In this document: positions 35,739-45,224 of the stretch, one piece after another | Layout of the letters: each line of letters begins with the position of its first letter | Position numbering within the stretch: the first letter of the stretch is position 1 | From: Prevotellaceae bacterium | GTDB taxonomy: Bacteria > Bacteroidota > Bacteroidia > Bacteroidales > UBA932 | Length of the DNA stretch: 61,055 bases | Direction: 5' to 3' | Assembly: GCA_031278545.1 (NCBI GenBank) | Contig: JAITKF010000065.1 | Location: 1 to 61,055, forward strand | Position numbers and translations under genes: made by a program | Notes under the pieces: generated by a model | Seen by the model: only the letters and a program-made list of their open reading frames with translations | Databases searched by the model: none | Told to the model about the DNA's origin: nothing

Positions 35739-36766
35739 ACATCGTATAGCTCATACTTCATAATGTCGACGTCCGTTTCGACGGCTTTACCGATTTCCGA
35801 CAAGGCGATGTAGTGGAGGAGCACGCCGCTTTTTTTCTTATCGTGCAAGATGGCATTGTGCAGGTCGGCGGTGGGGATGGCGCAGGTGGTCGGCAGGTGA
35901 AAGTATTGCAGGAGCGCGGTGATGCGCTCGCAGTCGCCGGCAGCGAGCCATCCTTGCCGGAGCGAAAACCGGGCGACACAGGCCAGCCCGATGCTGACCG
36001 CCTCGCCATGCAGGATATCGTCGGCTGTGCGTTCGATGGCGTGTCCTACGGTATGTCCCAAATTGAGTTTACGGCGTTCGCCTTTTTCTTTTTCGTCGCG
36101 TTCGACAATGGCGATTTTCAGGCTGACGGCGCGGCGGATGATTTCGTTGAGCACGTCGTCGCGGCGGATGGCGATGGCGTGGGCATGTTGTTCGATGAAG
36201 GTAAACAGCTCGGCGTCGGCGGCCAGGGCAATTTTGATGACTTCGGCCAGACCGGCGCAATACAGGCGGTCGTTTAGTGTAGCGAGAGCGTCGGTGCAGC
36301 AGAGCACAAATTCGGGTTGCGTAAATGTACCTAACATATTTTTATAGCCTTGTACATTGACGCCGTTCTTCCCGCCTAACGCCGCATCTACTTGTGCCAG
36401 CAAGGTGGTCGGCACAAAGCCGAAGGGGATGCCGCGCATGTAGGTAGATGCCAAGAAGCCGGTTACGTCGCACACCAGTCCGCCGCCGACGCCCATGAGA
36501 AATGTATCGCGGTCGGCGCCCGATTCGAGCAGGCCAACCGTCAGCTGCTCGATGGTATCGAGGGTCTTTAGCGACTCCCCGGCGACCATCGTGCTGTAGG
36601 GAACGCCCTCGAAGTAGCGCCCGAACCAGCCTTCCACTTGCTTATCGACAATGGCGATGACAGTGCCGGGCGACGGGATGTACTCCGCCAGTTCGTCGGC
36701 AATAAGCCCGGTAACTATCGGGACTGTTTTTCCTTCCGTTACATTTAATGATATAATTGTTTTCAT
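35735..36766 (-). CDS. aroB: 3-dehydroquinate synthase
   Basis: 343 residues. NAD-binding GVGGGLVCDVTGFLASTYMRG (split here as GVGGGLVCDVTGF and STYMRG), the metal-binding GHTVGHAIE and the KNGVN loop are present. It cyclises DAHP to 3-dehydroquinate, the second step of the shikimate pathway. It overlaps aroD by four bases and follows acd after 30 bp, so the genes are co-transcribed. Confidence 0.96.
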   Translation of the reverse strand: MKTIISLNVTEGKTVPIVTGLIADELAEYIPSPGTVIAIVDKQVEGWFGRYFEGVPYSTMVAGESLKTLDTIEQLTVGLLESGADRDTFLMGVGGGLVCDVTGFLASTYMRGIPFGFVPTTLLAQVDAALGGKNGVNVQGYKNMLGTFTQPEFVLCCTDALATLNDRLYCAGLAEVIKIALAADAELFTFIEQHAHAIAIRRDDVLNEIIRRAVSLKIAIVERDEKEKGERRKLNLGHTVGHAIERTADDILHGEAVSIGLACVARFSLRQGWLAAGDCERITALLQYFHLPTTCAIPTADLHNAILHDKKKSGVLLHYIALSEIGKAVETDVDIMKYELYDV

Positions 36767-36796
36767 TATTCTGCGTTGTATTTCGTCCCGCGGGCT

Positions 36797-38869
36797 TCAC
36801 GCGTGCTCGATTCTTATGCGTGCATCTACTGCTATTATTCTCTTCGTGTCGCCCAGTAAGGGATTCAGGTCTATTTCGGCGATTTCGGGGGCGGTTTCGC
36901 AGAGGGCGGAGACGCGTGTTACGATTTCGGCAAGGAGTGCGATGTGGATGGGTTTTTTTCCGCGCAGGCCTTGCAGGATTTTGTATCCGCGCAGCCGGCG
37001 TATCATGTCTTCCGCTTCGTCGAGGAAGATGGGGGACAGGCCGGCGCTTACGTCATGCAGGGCTTCGACGAAGATGCCGCCCATGCCGCAGAGGATTGTA
37101 TGGCCAAAGGGTGTTTCGCGTTTGGCTCCGATAAATAGTTGCAGCCCGTTTAACATCGGTTGTAGCAACACAGCGGTAGCGCCGGGGATGCGTATCATCC
37201 GGTTAAATTCGTTGCGGACGACGATTTTGCTGAAGATATCCAGCGTTACGCCGCCTACGTCGGATTTATGAACGGGGCCTACGACTTTCATTGCTATGGG
37301 GAATTTCAGGCGGTCGATGGCTTTTACTGCTTCGTCCGGCGACGTTACGATGATTTCGTCGACGCGCGGGATGCCTGCCGCGTCGAGCAATATCATGGTC
37401 TTTTCGGGGGAGAGGTAGCCGTTGCCGGCGTGTTCGATGATGGTACGGATGGCATGGCGGTCGATAAATTCTTCTTGTTTATTCCCTTTGGTGTCTTCGC
37501 ACTGGTATCCTTTTGTGTTGATGACTTTGGCCAGTGCGTGGGCGAAGATGACTTCGTCGGGGAAGCATACATGGCCTTTGTTGATAAAGGCGGTGATTTC
37601 TTCGCGTGAATTAATGACTGTCGGCATGATGGCGTATATCGGTTTAGCGGAAAGGCGCGTGTGTTTGTCGATGACGTCGTAGACGTCGAACACGCGTGCC
37701 AGGCCGGGGTTGCCGAAGATGACGGCTGTGGCGTCGATGTTCTTAAAATCATTGCGGCAGGCGTCGAGGATGGCATCTAACTGTTCGGCGGTGCCGGTGG
37801 CCAGGAAGTCTATCGGGTTGGTGACCGATGAGCCCGGATGGAGTTTTGCGAGTAGTTCCTGCGCTTTGTTGTCCTCGATGGGCGGTACGTTGATGCCATC
37901 ATAGGATAACATGTCGGTCATCATTACGGCCGGACCGCCGGCGTGTGTTATGATGGCTATGTTTTTGCCTGTCGGCAGGGGGTGCATCAGTACGCTGGCG
38001 ACGTTTATTAATTCCGTCCGACTGTAGCAACGGATGATTCCCGCTTTGCGGAATAATGCTTTGACTGCCATGTCGGGGCTGGCCATTGCACCTGTGTGCG
38101 ATGAGGCGGCACGGCTGCCTGCTTCGCTGCTGCCGGCTTTTATTGCCGCAATCCGGGCTCCTTTGCGGAGAAGCGACGAGGCGTGTTTTAAGAGTTTTTT
38201 TGGGTTACCGATGTGTTCGATGTAGAGCATTTTTACGCGGGCGCTTTTGCCTTCGCGGTAGGTGAGGTCAAGATATTCCAAGACGTCTTCTACGCCTGTT
38301 TGTGCGCTATTGCCGACCGAGTAGACGCTTGAGAAGCGTAGGCCGTTCTGTATGGCCGCGTCGAGGATAAAGACCGCCGTTGCGCCCGAGCCTGTAATAA
38401 AATCCACGCCATCGGGTGATAGCGTGGGGACGGGCGTGGTGAAGATACCGGCGTAGTGCGTCGTGAGCATGCCGATGCAGTTTGGGCCTATCAGGCATGC
38501 GCCGGCGTCGTTAGCCGCCTGTACGAGTTGCTCTTCTAAGGCTGCGCCGGACGCGCCGATTTCGTGGAATCCGGCTGAGAGTACGATGAATGCTTTGGTT
38601 GCTTTCCGCTTTGCCAGCACGGTTATCGCTGCCGGACAGACGACCGCCGGAATGGCCAGTATCGCCAGATCGACCGGCGGCAATGCGTCGACCGTCCGGA
38701 ACGTCTGCACTCCCTGTACCCGGTTGGATTTTGAATTGACCACATATAAGTCGCCTTTGAAACCATGATCCAGTAGGTTTTTCAGTACCTTACCGCCGGG
38801 CTTTTGTATATCTTTTGAGCCTCCTACTACGACTATACTCGCGGGCGTCAATAGTTCTTGTGTTATCAT
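36797..38869 (-). CDS. acd: Acetate--CoA ligase (ADP-forming), fused alpha-beta
   Basis: 690 residues. The CoA-binding Rossmann domain (about 1-130), the succinyl-CoA-ligase-like domain with the phospho-His segment SSHTGAMA (about 255) and the ATP-grasp beta part (about 470-690, AMKVVGPVHKSDVGGV) occur in one chain. It converts acyl-CoA, ADP and phosphate to the acid, CoA and ATP, a substrate-level step in fermentation. It heads the run containing aroB, aroD, aroE and truA. Its promoter lies about 16 nt upstream. Confidence 0.92.
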   Translation of the reverse strand: MITQELLTPASIVVVGGSKDIQKPGGKVLKNLLDHGFKGDLYVVNSKSNRVQGVQTFRTVDALPPVDLAILAIPAVVCPAAITVLAKRKATKAFIVLSAGFHEIGASGAALEEQLVQAANDAGACLIGPNCIGMLTTHYAGIFTTPVPTLSPDGVDFITGSGATAVFILDAAIQNGLRFSSVYSVGNSAQTGVEDVLEYLDLTYREGKSARVKMLYIEHIGNPKKLLKHASSLLRKGARIAAIKAGSSEAGSRAASSHTGAMASPDMAVKALFRKAGIIRCYSRTELINVASVLMHPLPTGKNIAIITHAGGPAVMMTDMLSYDGINVPPIEDNKAQELLAKLHPGSSVTNPIDFLATGTAEQLDAILDACRNDFKNIDATAVIFGNPGLARVFDVYDVIDKHTRLSAKPIYAIMPTVINSREEITAFINKGHVCFPDEVIFAHALAKVINTKGYQCEDTKGNKQEEFIDRHAIRTIIEHAGNGYLSPEKTMILLDAAGIPRVDEIIVTSPDEAVKAIDRLKFPIAMKVVGPVHKSDVGGVTLDIFSKIVVRNEFNRMIRIPGATAVLLQPMLNGLQLFIGAKRETPFGHTILCGMGGIFVEALHDVSAGLSPIFLDEAEDMIRRLRGYKILQGLRGKKPIHIALLAEIVTRVSALCETAPEIAEIDLNPLLGDTKRIIAVDARIRIEHA

Positions 38870-38885
38870 ATTATTGAATTTTGTG

Positions 38886-38893
38886 CAAAGATA
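38886..38893 (-). promoter_or_regulatory. -7 element of the acd-aro-truA run
   Basis: CAAAGATA reads TATCTTTG on the minus strand, 16 nt upstream of the acd start codon. Confidence 0.65.
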
Positions 38894-39124
38894 AGGATTT
38901 TTGCTGATTTATCAATAACCTTCGGGAAGTCGTAAGGGGCAGGGTGCACTTGTACGAGAAGGCAGGGCGAGATGCAAGGGGCGGGGTGATTACATGGAAT
39001 GGTGGTGCCGTGTTAATATGTACAAGCGTGTTATATATCATGTGTAAATAGTATATTATAAATGAAAAGTATTATTTTATGATTTATGATGATGTCTTTA
39101 ATTGTTTAAATACTCATCAAAATA

Positions 39125-39245
39125 TTGGGACGGCGTGTCGCTGCGAGCGACGACTCGTCCCAATGTTGGGACGGCGTGTCGCTGTGAGCGACGACTCGTC
39201 CCAATGTTGGGACGGCATGTCGCTGTGAGCAACGGCTCGTCCCAA
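39125..39245. repeat. Three 41-bp tandem units, each a palindrome
   Basis: Units at 39125-39163, 39166-39204 and 39207-39245. Each has TTGGGACG pairing with CGTCCCAA, and most have an inner GTCGCT/AGCGAC stem around a GTG or GCG loop. The third unit has CAACGG in place of CGACGA. A degraded fourth unit starts near 39248. The array is flanked by ACTCATCA (39112-39119) and TGATGAGT (39292-39299), an outer inverted repeat. Confidence 0.9.
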
Positions 39246-39276
39246 TGTTGTGACGGTGTTATAAGATATTCAATAG

Positions 39277-39304
39277 CTCATCATAATGTTGTGATGAGTT
39301 TTTT
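39277..39304 (+). terminator. Terminator-like hairpin at the right end of the array
   Basis: CTCATCA (39277-39283) and TGATGAG (39292-39298) form a 7-bp stem followed by TTTTTT. Confidence 0.65.
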
Positions 39305-39485
39305 ACTATTTTAATATTCTATACTAATAATCAGGAATGTATGTTATAATAGTGAAATAAATGTATGCCGGTATGTAATTCTTCATTGCGGCGGGAAAGG
39401 TTCTATCTTTTTATGTCCAATGGCCATATGCCTGTTGCCTCCTTCCCCTTGCAAGCAGGTTTTACATGGAATCAACAAAAAACAG

Positions 39486-39493
39486 TATCTTTG
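39486..39493 (+). promoter_or_regulatory. -7 element of the ABC permease unit
   Basis: TATCTTTG, 54 nt upstream of the ATG at 39548. Confidence 0.65.
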
Positions 39494-39547
39494 TGCATCG
39501 TTTTTAATGAACCGTATTAAAATTTAACGAATCAATAAATAAACAGG

Positions 39548-40858
39548 ATGAAAAAAATCTTTTTAATTATCGAACGTGAGTTTACTACACGTGTAAAGAA
39601 AAAATCATTTATCATTACGACCATTCTTGTTCCTGTGCTGATGGCCGCTTTGATGGTCGTGCCTTTCCTGATGCAGTCGTTTTTGAAGGATACGGAGAAG
39701 AAGACTATTGCCGTCCTTGACTGCTCCGGGCTGGCGGCAGGGGCGTTGATGAATACCGATGAATTGACGTTTGTTTTTTTCCCCGATGCCTCGCTCGATT
39801 CCCTGAAACAGGTTTTCCGGTCGCAGTCGTGGTATGCTATTGTGGACATCGGCGCGATGGACGACGAGCGTAATGTGCCGATAGGCCTGTACTCGTTTAA
39901 GCAAACCAACCTCGATGTGCAGAAGTATGTCGAGGCAAGTATGGAGAAGGCCGTCGAGCGTTATAAATTGGAGGGGTATAATATTCCCGGTCTTGATGCT
40001 ATTATGGATTCGATTAGGACGCAACTTAGCCTCAAAACTTATTTGTGGGACGATGATGGTAAGGAAAAGGCCAGTTTCACCTTCCTTTATATGGGGGTTT
40101 CTTATCTTTTCAGTTTTTTGATATATATATTTATCGTGATGTTCGGCAGCATGGTCATCCGTGGAGTGATAGAAGAGAAGGCGAGCCGGATAGTCGAAGT
40201 GATAGTTTCCTCAGTAAAACCGTTCCAGTTGATGATGGGTAAGATCCTCGGCGTTGCCTCCGTCGGGCTGCTTCAGTTTATTATATGGGTCGTGCTGACC
40301 TTTGTTATTTACGTAGTCGTGCTGCAGACGTTGCTCGATCCGTCGGGCGCCGCGCCGGCGGCCGGGATGTCAGCCGGGGGGTCGCCGCTGCCGCTGTCTG
40401 CAACGACGGATATTCGCGCGATGCTTGAGAGTATAGATTTCGTGTCGATCATCGGGGCGTTTATTCTATATTTCCTTTTCGGGTATTTGCTTTATGCATC
40501 GCTGTATGCCGCCATCGGGTCGGCGGTCGAGAACGAAGCCGATACGCAGCAGCTTGTCCTCCCTGTAACGATTCCGTTGTGCATAGGCTTGTTTATTATG
40601 CTGCATACGTTTCAGTACCCGAACAGCGCCCTGTCGTTCTGGTGTTCGATTATTCCCTTCACGTCGCCGATGGTGATGATGGCGCGCATCCCCTTCGGCG
40701 TTCCGTTATGGGAAGTCGCCCTGTCGCTGTCGTTGCTGCTGGTTACGTTTGTCGGTATGGCATGGATAGCCGGTAAAATCTACCGCGTCGGTATTCTGAT
40801 GTATGGCAAGAAAGCAAGTTTTATGCAAATATGGCAATGGCTGGTGCGTAAAGGGTAA
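39548..40858 (+). CDS. ABC-2 type transporter permease (NatB-like)
   Basis: 436 residues. One N-terminal helix (about 20-42), a large extracytoplasmic segment (about 45-180) and five further helices (about 185-420). The cytoplasmic motif GVIEEKASRIVEVIVSSVKP is typical of the ABC-2/NatB family. Such permeases pair with an ATPase to export sodium, drugs or lipids. The usual ATPase partner is not adjacent: a non-coding array precedes the gene and a flippase-like protein follows after 49 bp. Confidence 0.88.
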   Translation: MKKIFLIIEREFTTRVKKKSFIITTILVPVLMAALMVVPFLMQSFLKDTEKKTIAVLDCSGLAAGALMNTDELTFVFFPDASLDSLKQVFRSQSWYAIVDIGAMDDERNVPIGLYSFKQTNLDVQKYVEASMEKAVERYKLEGYNIPGLDAIMDSIRTQLSLKTYLWDDDGKEKASFTFLYMGVSYLFSFLIYIFIVMFGSMVIRGVIEEKASRIVEVIVSSVKPFQLMMGKILGVASVGLLQFIIWVVLTFVIYVVVLQTLLDPSGAAPAAGMSAGGSPLPLSATTDIRAMLESIDFVSIIGAFILYFLFGYLLYASLYAAIGSAVENEADTQQLVLPVTIPLCIGLFIMLHTFQYPNSALSFWCSIIPFTSPMVMMARIPFGVPLWEVALSLSLLLVTFVGMAWIAGKIYRVGILMYGKKASFMQIWQWLVRKG

Positions 40859-40907
40859 AGCGTGGACGTTACCTGTGCAAGATAATCATCCGAAATGAAT
40901 CATCAAT

Positions 40908-41924
40908 ATGAAAAAACTTTTACAGTATCTTTTATTTTTATCGCTGACGGCGGTGTTATTATATTTTGCATTCAGGGGGGTGTCGTGGCATGATATGCTG
41001 GATGGCGTCAAGGAGGCGAATGCGTGGTGGATAGGTGCGTCGATGGTCATTGGGTATGCGGCGTTCCTTATCAGGGCGCGCCGGTGGCAGTTTATTATTC
41101 ATCCGCTGGGCTATCGTCCGTCGTTTAAACACACTTATGATGCGGTGATGTTGACTTATCTGGCCAACTTTGCGATGCCCCGTATGGGCGAGGTCGTGCG
41201 ATGCGGCGCCCTGCGGAAGAGCGATAAAATCCCCTTCGAGTCGCTGCTCGGCACGGTGGTTATGGAGCGGGCGTTTGATCTCATTTGTTTGCTGGTGATT
41301 TCCGTCAGCGTTCTCTTCCTGCGTTTCGATACTTTTCGCGCTTTCTGGACGAATGTGCAGGCGGAACAGGGCGCGCCCGACGTTGCTACGCCTGCCGGTG
41401 AATATCGGCTATATATATATGTAGGCGCCGGATTGCTTGTGGCGATGGCGGGGCTGTTTTGTGTCTTCCGCCGCAGGATCCGCCAGTGGTCGTTGATAAG
41501 TAAGGTCAAAGGATTGTGGCGGGGTTTGCTCGACGGCCTGAAGGCGGGATTCCGTCTGCAACGCCGGGGTGCGTTTTTTATGTATACTATCCTGTTGTGG
41601 GTGGCCTACTGGTTGCAGGCTTACACGGTGATGCTGGCGATGCCCGAGACGTTACACCTCAGCGCCGTCGATGCGCTGTTTTTGATGGTTGTCGGCGGGT
41701 TGGGCTGGGTTGCGCCTGTCAACGCCGGCATTGGCGCTTATCATTTCCTTATCAAATGCGCGCTGTTGATTTACGGCATTGATAATGGCGTTGTCTTTGC
41801 GACTATCTCGCACGAAACCCAATCGCTGATGATGATTGTTTTCGGACTCTTTTCGTGGGTGGCGGTGGTCGTCGGTCGTCGGCCGACGACCGTTGAAAAA
41901 GCCCCTACATCTTCGTTCAATTAA
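40908..41924 (+). CDS. Flippase-like membrane protein (LPG synthase TM / YbhN family)
   Basis: 338 residues with about eight transmembrane helices. The pattern RARRWQFIIHPLG followed by MLTYLANFAMPRMGEVVRCG matches the lysylphosphatidylglycerol synthase TM-domain family, as does WVAPVNAGIGAYHFLI near residue 265. The catalytic synthase domain is absent, so this is the stand-alone form, of uncertain function and possibly lipid-translocating. Its 3' end overlaps the convergent relA stop by 8 bp. Confidence 0.85.
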   Translation: MKKLLQYLLFLSLTAVLLYFAFRGVSWHDMLDGVKEANAWWIGASMVIGYAAFLIRARRWQFIIHPLGYRPSFKHTYDAVMLTYLANFAMPRMGEVVRCGALRKSDKIPFESLLGTVVMERAFDLICLLVISVSVLFLRFDTFRAFWTNVQAEQGAPDVATPAGEYRLYIYVGAGLLVAMAGLFCVFRRRIRQWSLISKVKGLWRGLLDGLKAGFRLQRRGAFFMYTILLWVAYWLQAYTVMLAMPETLHLSAVDALFLMVVGGLGWVAPVNAGIGAYHFLIKCALLIYGIDNGVVFATISHETQSLMMIVFGLFSWVAVVVGRRPTTVEKAPTSSFN

Positions 41925-44115
41925 TTCTTCCTACTTTTTCGACGCCTCGCACTTGTCGCAGGTGATGGATAAGCATGTCGAGTTGTTTATTGTCTTTGAC
42001 CATGACTTGTACTTGTCCGCTGAATGCGCCGTTGCCGTTGTCGGCAAGGTTAATTGACCGGAGGAGGCAGTGGAGTTTGGTGATGGTTTCGGTGATGGTG
42101 GTGACGAGGCCTGTTTCGGCGTCGCCGGTGATGCGCAGCTTAACGGGGAAGTTGGTGGCCAGCGTTGCCTCGCGCCATTTTGCACGGAGAATGCGGTAGG
42201 GGTATTTTTCGAGTAGCCGCGCGGCATTGGGGCAAGAGTGGCGGTGGATTTTAATGCCGTCGGATACGGATACAAAACCAAAGACGTCGTCGCCGTAAAT
42301 GGGATTGCAGCATTTAGCCAGTTTGTAGTCGGCGCTGCGTAGTTTTTCGTCAATGATCAGGTAGTCGCTCGGAGCCGTCGGCTGTGACTGCCGGTCGTCG
42401 GCAGTAGTGGTAGTAGCGACGGTAGCGGCAGTAGCCATCGGGTCGTGGGCGGTGATGAGTTCTTTGACCTGTGCGATGTCGATCTTTTCGCCGGCTAATC
42501 CGGCGTAGAGGTCGGAGATGGTTTTCAGTTTAAAATGTTTCAGCAGCTTGTTCAACGCTTCGTCGGAGGGCGTGATTTTCCAGTTTTTTAGTCGTCGTTC
42601 GAGCAGTTCTCGGCCTTCCTGTACTCGTTTGGTTTCTTCTTCGCGCAAGCGTTGTTTGATTTTTGCGCGGGCTTTGGAGGTAACGACGTGATTCAGCCAG
42701 TCGGCGGCCGGTTGCTGGTTTTTGGCGGTGGCGATTTCGACCATGTCGCCGGTATGTAATACTTCTTTGATGGAGGTCATCCGTCCATTGATTTTGGCGC
42801 TGACGGTGTGCAGGCCGACGTTGGTGTGCAAGTCGAAGGCAAAGTCGAGCGCGGTAGCGCCTGCCGGCAAACGGCGGAGATCGCCGGCAGGCGTGAAGAC
42901 GATGATCTCATTGAGCGTAATGTTCGTCAATTGCTGTACGTCGGCTTCGCTGGGCGATTCGAGCAGTCGCCGTACATGGTCGAGCCATGTTTGCATGTTT
43001 CCTAAATCTTGAATGCCCTTGTATCTCCAATGCGCCGCCACGCCGCGCTCGGCGGCGGCGTCCATGGCGACGGTGCGGATTTGTACTTCGAGGGCATGTC
43101 CTTCGCGGGTTTTGACGGTGGTGTGCAAGGAGCGGTATCCGCTGCTTTTGGGTTTGCTAATCCAGTTGCGCAGGCGGCTGATGTCGGTGTCGTAGCATTT
43201 TTCAACTAAGGAGTAGACCTTCCAGCAGGCAGCTTCTTCGGCTTCGCGGTGCGGCGGTGTGTCGAGGATGATGCGGATGGCAAAGACGTCATAGACTTTT
43301 TCGAAATCTATTTTCTGCACCTGCATTTTTTTCCAGATGGAATAGACGGATTTCGTCCGGCTCTTTATTTCATACCGCAGTTGTTCCTGCTGCAGCGCCT
43401 GCTCGATGGGACGGATGATTTCCTGCAAAAACTTTTCGCGCTCGCCCGACGTGCTTTTGAGTTTGTTTGTGATATGACGCCATGCTTCGGGTTCGGTGAA
43501 TTTCAGGGCCAGGTCTTCCATTTCCGATTTGATGTTGTAAAGTCCTAACTGATGTGCTAGCGGCGCGTAGAGCAATAAGGTTTCGGTCGCTTTTTTATGT
43601 TGTTTTGATTTGGGGAAGAAATCAAGCGAGCGCATCACTTCAAGACGGTCGATGAGTTTGATGATCGCTACGCGCGGGTCGGTAGAGTAAGAGACGATGA
43701 GTTTGCGGAAATTGTCGGCCTGCAAGCTCGTTTGCTTGATGTCGATAGCTGCAATCCGGTTGAGTCCGGCGACGATGTCGGCGATTTCGTCGCCGTAGGT
43801 TTTGCGTATGCCTGCGTCGCGGTTCTTTTGCAGCAGGGCAATTTCTTTTGGCGTTTTGTCGTTCCATCTTTTTTCTTCCTGCCACGTGGCTTCGTGCAGC
43901 AGCACGGCTATGGCCGGCGCGGCCATCAGCCCCATATCTTCGACCGTCATACGCGCGACCGTCAGGGCATGATAGAGCAGCGGGTCGCCGTTTTCGCGCC
44001 GAGCATCGGTCATAACCGTCGCTGCTTCGCGGCAGGCGCGGTCAATCAACGCACGCTCTTCGTTCGTAAAATGTGTGCAGGCTTCTAATAGCCATTGTTC
44101 GTTTCGTATTGTCAT
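41917..44115 (-). CDS. relA: RelA-type (p)ppGpp synthetase with degenerate hydrolase domain
   Basis: 732 residues of the long RSH family. The N-terminal hydrolase fold is recognisable (YHALTVARMTVEDMG), but the metal-site HDxxED motif reads HEATWQ (residues 74-79), so hydrolysis is probably lost. The synthetase domain is intact (YDVFAIRIILD, KSSGYRSLHTTV, EVQIRT, AAHWRYKG). TGS, the zinc-finger CC motif (KCCNPIYGDDV) and a C-terminal ACT domain follow. It makes the stringent alarmone on amino-acid starvation. It sits 14 bp after mltG. Confidence 0.92.
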   Translation of the reverse strand: MTIRNEQWLLEACTHFTNEERALIDRACREAATVMTDARRENGDPLLYHALTVARMTVEDMGLMAAPAIAVLLHEATWQEEKRWNDKTPKEIALLQKNRDAGIRKTYGDEIADIVAGLNRIAAIDIKQTSLQADNFRKLIVSYSTDPRVAIIKLIDRLEVMRSLDFFPKSKQHKKATETLLLYAPLAHQLGLYNIKSEMEDLALKFTEPEAWRHITNKLKSTSGEREKFLQEIIRPIEQALQQEQLRYEIKSRTKSVYSIWKKMQVQKIDFEKVYDVFAIRIILDTPPHREAEEAACWKVYSLVEKCYDTDISRLRNWISKPKSSGYRSLHTTVKTREGHALEVQIRTVAMDAAAERGVAAHWRYKGIQDLGNMQTWLDHVRRLLESPSEADVQQLTNITLNEIIVFTPAGDLRRLPAGATALDFAFDLHTNVGLHTVSAKINGRMTSIKEVLHTGDMVEIATAKNQQPAADWLNHVVTSKARAKIKQRLREEETKRVQEGRELLERRLKNWKITPSDEALNKLLKHFKLKTISDLYAGLAGEKIDIAQVKELITAHDPMATAATVATTTTADDRQSQPTAPSDYLIIDEKLRSADYKLAKCCNPIYGDDVFGFVSVSDGIKIHRHSCPNAARLLEKYPYRILRAKWREATLATNFPVKLRITGDAETGLVTTITETITKLHCLLRSINLADNGNGAFSGQVQVMVKDNKQLDMLIHHLRQVRGVEKVGRIN

Positions 44116-44129
44116 TTTGTTGAGGCGTT

Positions 44130-45176
44130 TTATGTATTATGCTTTACGCGGTTTAGCGCCCGGTGGTAGCGCTCGGCATTTTGGTTGTGTTGTGCAAGAG
44201 TGATGGCAAATACATGGTAGCCGCTAAAGTCGTCGCGGGCGCAAAAGTAGAGGTAGTTGTGGCGTTCGTATTGCAGGACGGCGTCGATGGCGGCGATAGA
44301 GGGGATGCATATAGGTCCCGGCGGCAGGCCGGTATGTTTGTAGGTGTTGTAGGGCGATTCGATGTTTTTATGCCGGTCAAGTACCCGCTTAATAGTAAAA
44401 TCGCGGCAGGCGTATTTCAGCGTAGGGTCGGCTTGCAGGGGCATGCCCCGTTGCAGGCGATTGATGTAGACGCCTGCGATGCACGCCATTTCATCGGTTT
44501 TGTTGGTTTCCTCATTGACGATAGCGGCCAGTGTCGCTACCTCGTCGCGAGTCAGTCCGACGGTGGTGGCCTGACGGGTGCGGGTGTTGTTCCAGAATGC
44601 CTGCGACTCCCGGTGCAAGCGCTGCAATAGTTGTTCAGCAGAAATTGTCCAATAGACCTCGTAGGTATTGGGGATAATCATCGCGGGGACGGTGGCCGGC
44701 GTGTAGCCGAGGCCGGCGAGCAGGTGCGTGTCGGCGAGTGCGTGCCGGAGGGTGGCGGAGTCGGCCTCAATCGTGCGCGAAAGTATGGCTGCCAGTCGTC
44801 CGTTGTCGCGGATATGCCCTGCGACAACGATATTGACAGCATCTTGTGCGCCGGTTTTTAGTTTACGTATAAGTTGCTTATTGCTCATGCCGGCGACGAG
44901 TTTGTAGCGTCCTGGGCGCACTTTCTGCGTATAGTTTTCGTCCTGCGCAGCACGGATAAAGGTATTTTCATCGAGTAGCGCACGGGACGTCCGCAGACTG
45001 TCAAGCACATGGTTGAATCCGGCGCCGGCGGGGACAAGTAATACCACGTCGAACGCTACGTTGCGGGCATGAAAAGTGGTATATATCCTGATAATTCCTT
45101 CGGCAATATAACCAACGCACAGTAGGGATACCAGCAAGATTATCCATAATAAATAACGTTTAACTTTGTAACTCAT
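44130..45176 (-). CDS. mltG: Endolytic murein transglycosylase MltG
   Basis: 348 residues from the ATG at 45176. A membrane anchor (about 8-30) is followed by a LysM-like region and the YceG catalytic domain. The catalytic-glutamate region is AAIVNEETNKTDE (about 218-229), with IAGVYINRLQRGMPLQADPT next to it and GLPPGPICIPS near the end. It cleaves nascent glycan strands and ends peptidoglycan polymerisation. Two upstream in-frame starts exist, but the promoter box at 45208-45201 leaves only a 2-3-nt leader for the one at 45194 and excludes longer forms. Confidence 0.9.
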   Translation of the reverse strand: MSYKVKRYLLWIILLVSLLCVGYIAEGIIRIYTTFHARNVAFDVVLLVPAGAGFNHVLDSLRTSRALLDENTFIRAAQDENYTQKVRPGRYKLVAGMSNKQLIRKLKTGAQDAVNIVVAGHIRDNGRLAAILSRTIEADSATLRHALADTHLLAGLGYTPATVPAMIIPNTYEVYWTISAEQLLQRLHRESQAFWNNTRTRQATTVGLTRDEVATLAAIVNEETNKTDEMACIAGVYINRLQRGMPLQADPTLKYACRDFTIKRVLDRHKNIESPYNTYKHTGLPPGPICIPSIAAIDAVLQYERHNYLYFCARDDFSGYHVFAITLAQHNQNAERYHRALNRVKHNT

Positions 45177-45200
45177 TGGATGTCCGTTTAACATTTTTTG

Positions 45201-45208
45201 CAAAGGTA
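45201..45208 (-). promoter_or_regulatory. -7 element of mltG-relA
   Basis: CAAAGGTA reads TACCTTTG on the minus strand. Start near 45196 gives a leader of about 20 nt to the ATG at 45176. Confidence 0.7.
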
Positions 45209-45224
45209 AGTAAAAATAATTTTG

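Larger units (their letters stand above)
38894..39485. other. Intergenic region with nested palindromic array
   Basis: No gene is supported. From left to right it holds a G-rich stretch (38930-38990), an AT-rich stretch, the three-unit palindromic array, a terminator-like hairpin and the leader of the ABC permease. The open frame across the array is a by-product of the repeat. Confidence 0.6.

Noticed and set aside
39125-39245. Possible CRISPR-like array
   Set aside because: Units are directly adjacent with only a 2-bp gap, there are no unique spacers, each unit is a palindrome, and no cas gene is in the window.
39102-39314. Plus-strand ORF of 70 codons over the palindromic array
   Set aside because: Its composition follows the DNA repeat, and the array is better explained as structure than as coding sequence.
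39548-41924. A new export system formed by the NatB-like permease and the flippase-like protein
   Set aside because: Both belong to common families, no ATPase is present, and co-direction alone is weak evidence for a shared function.
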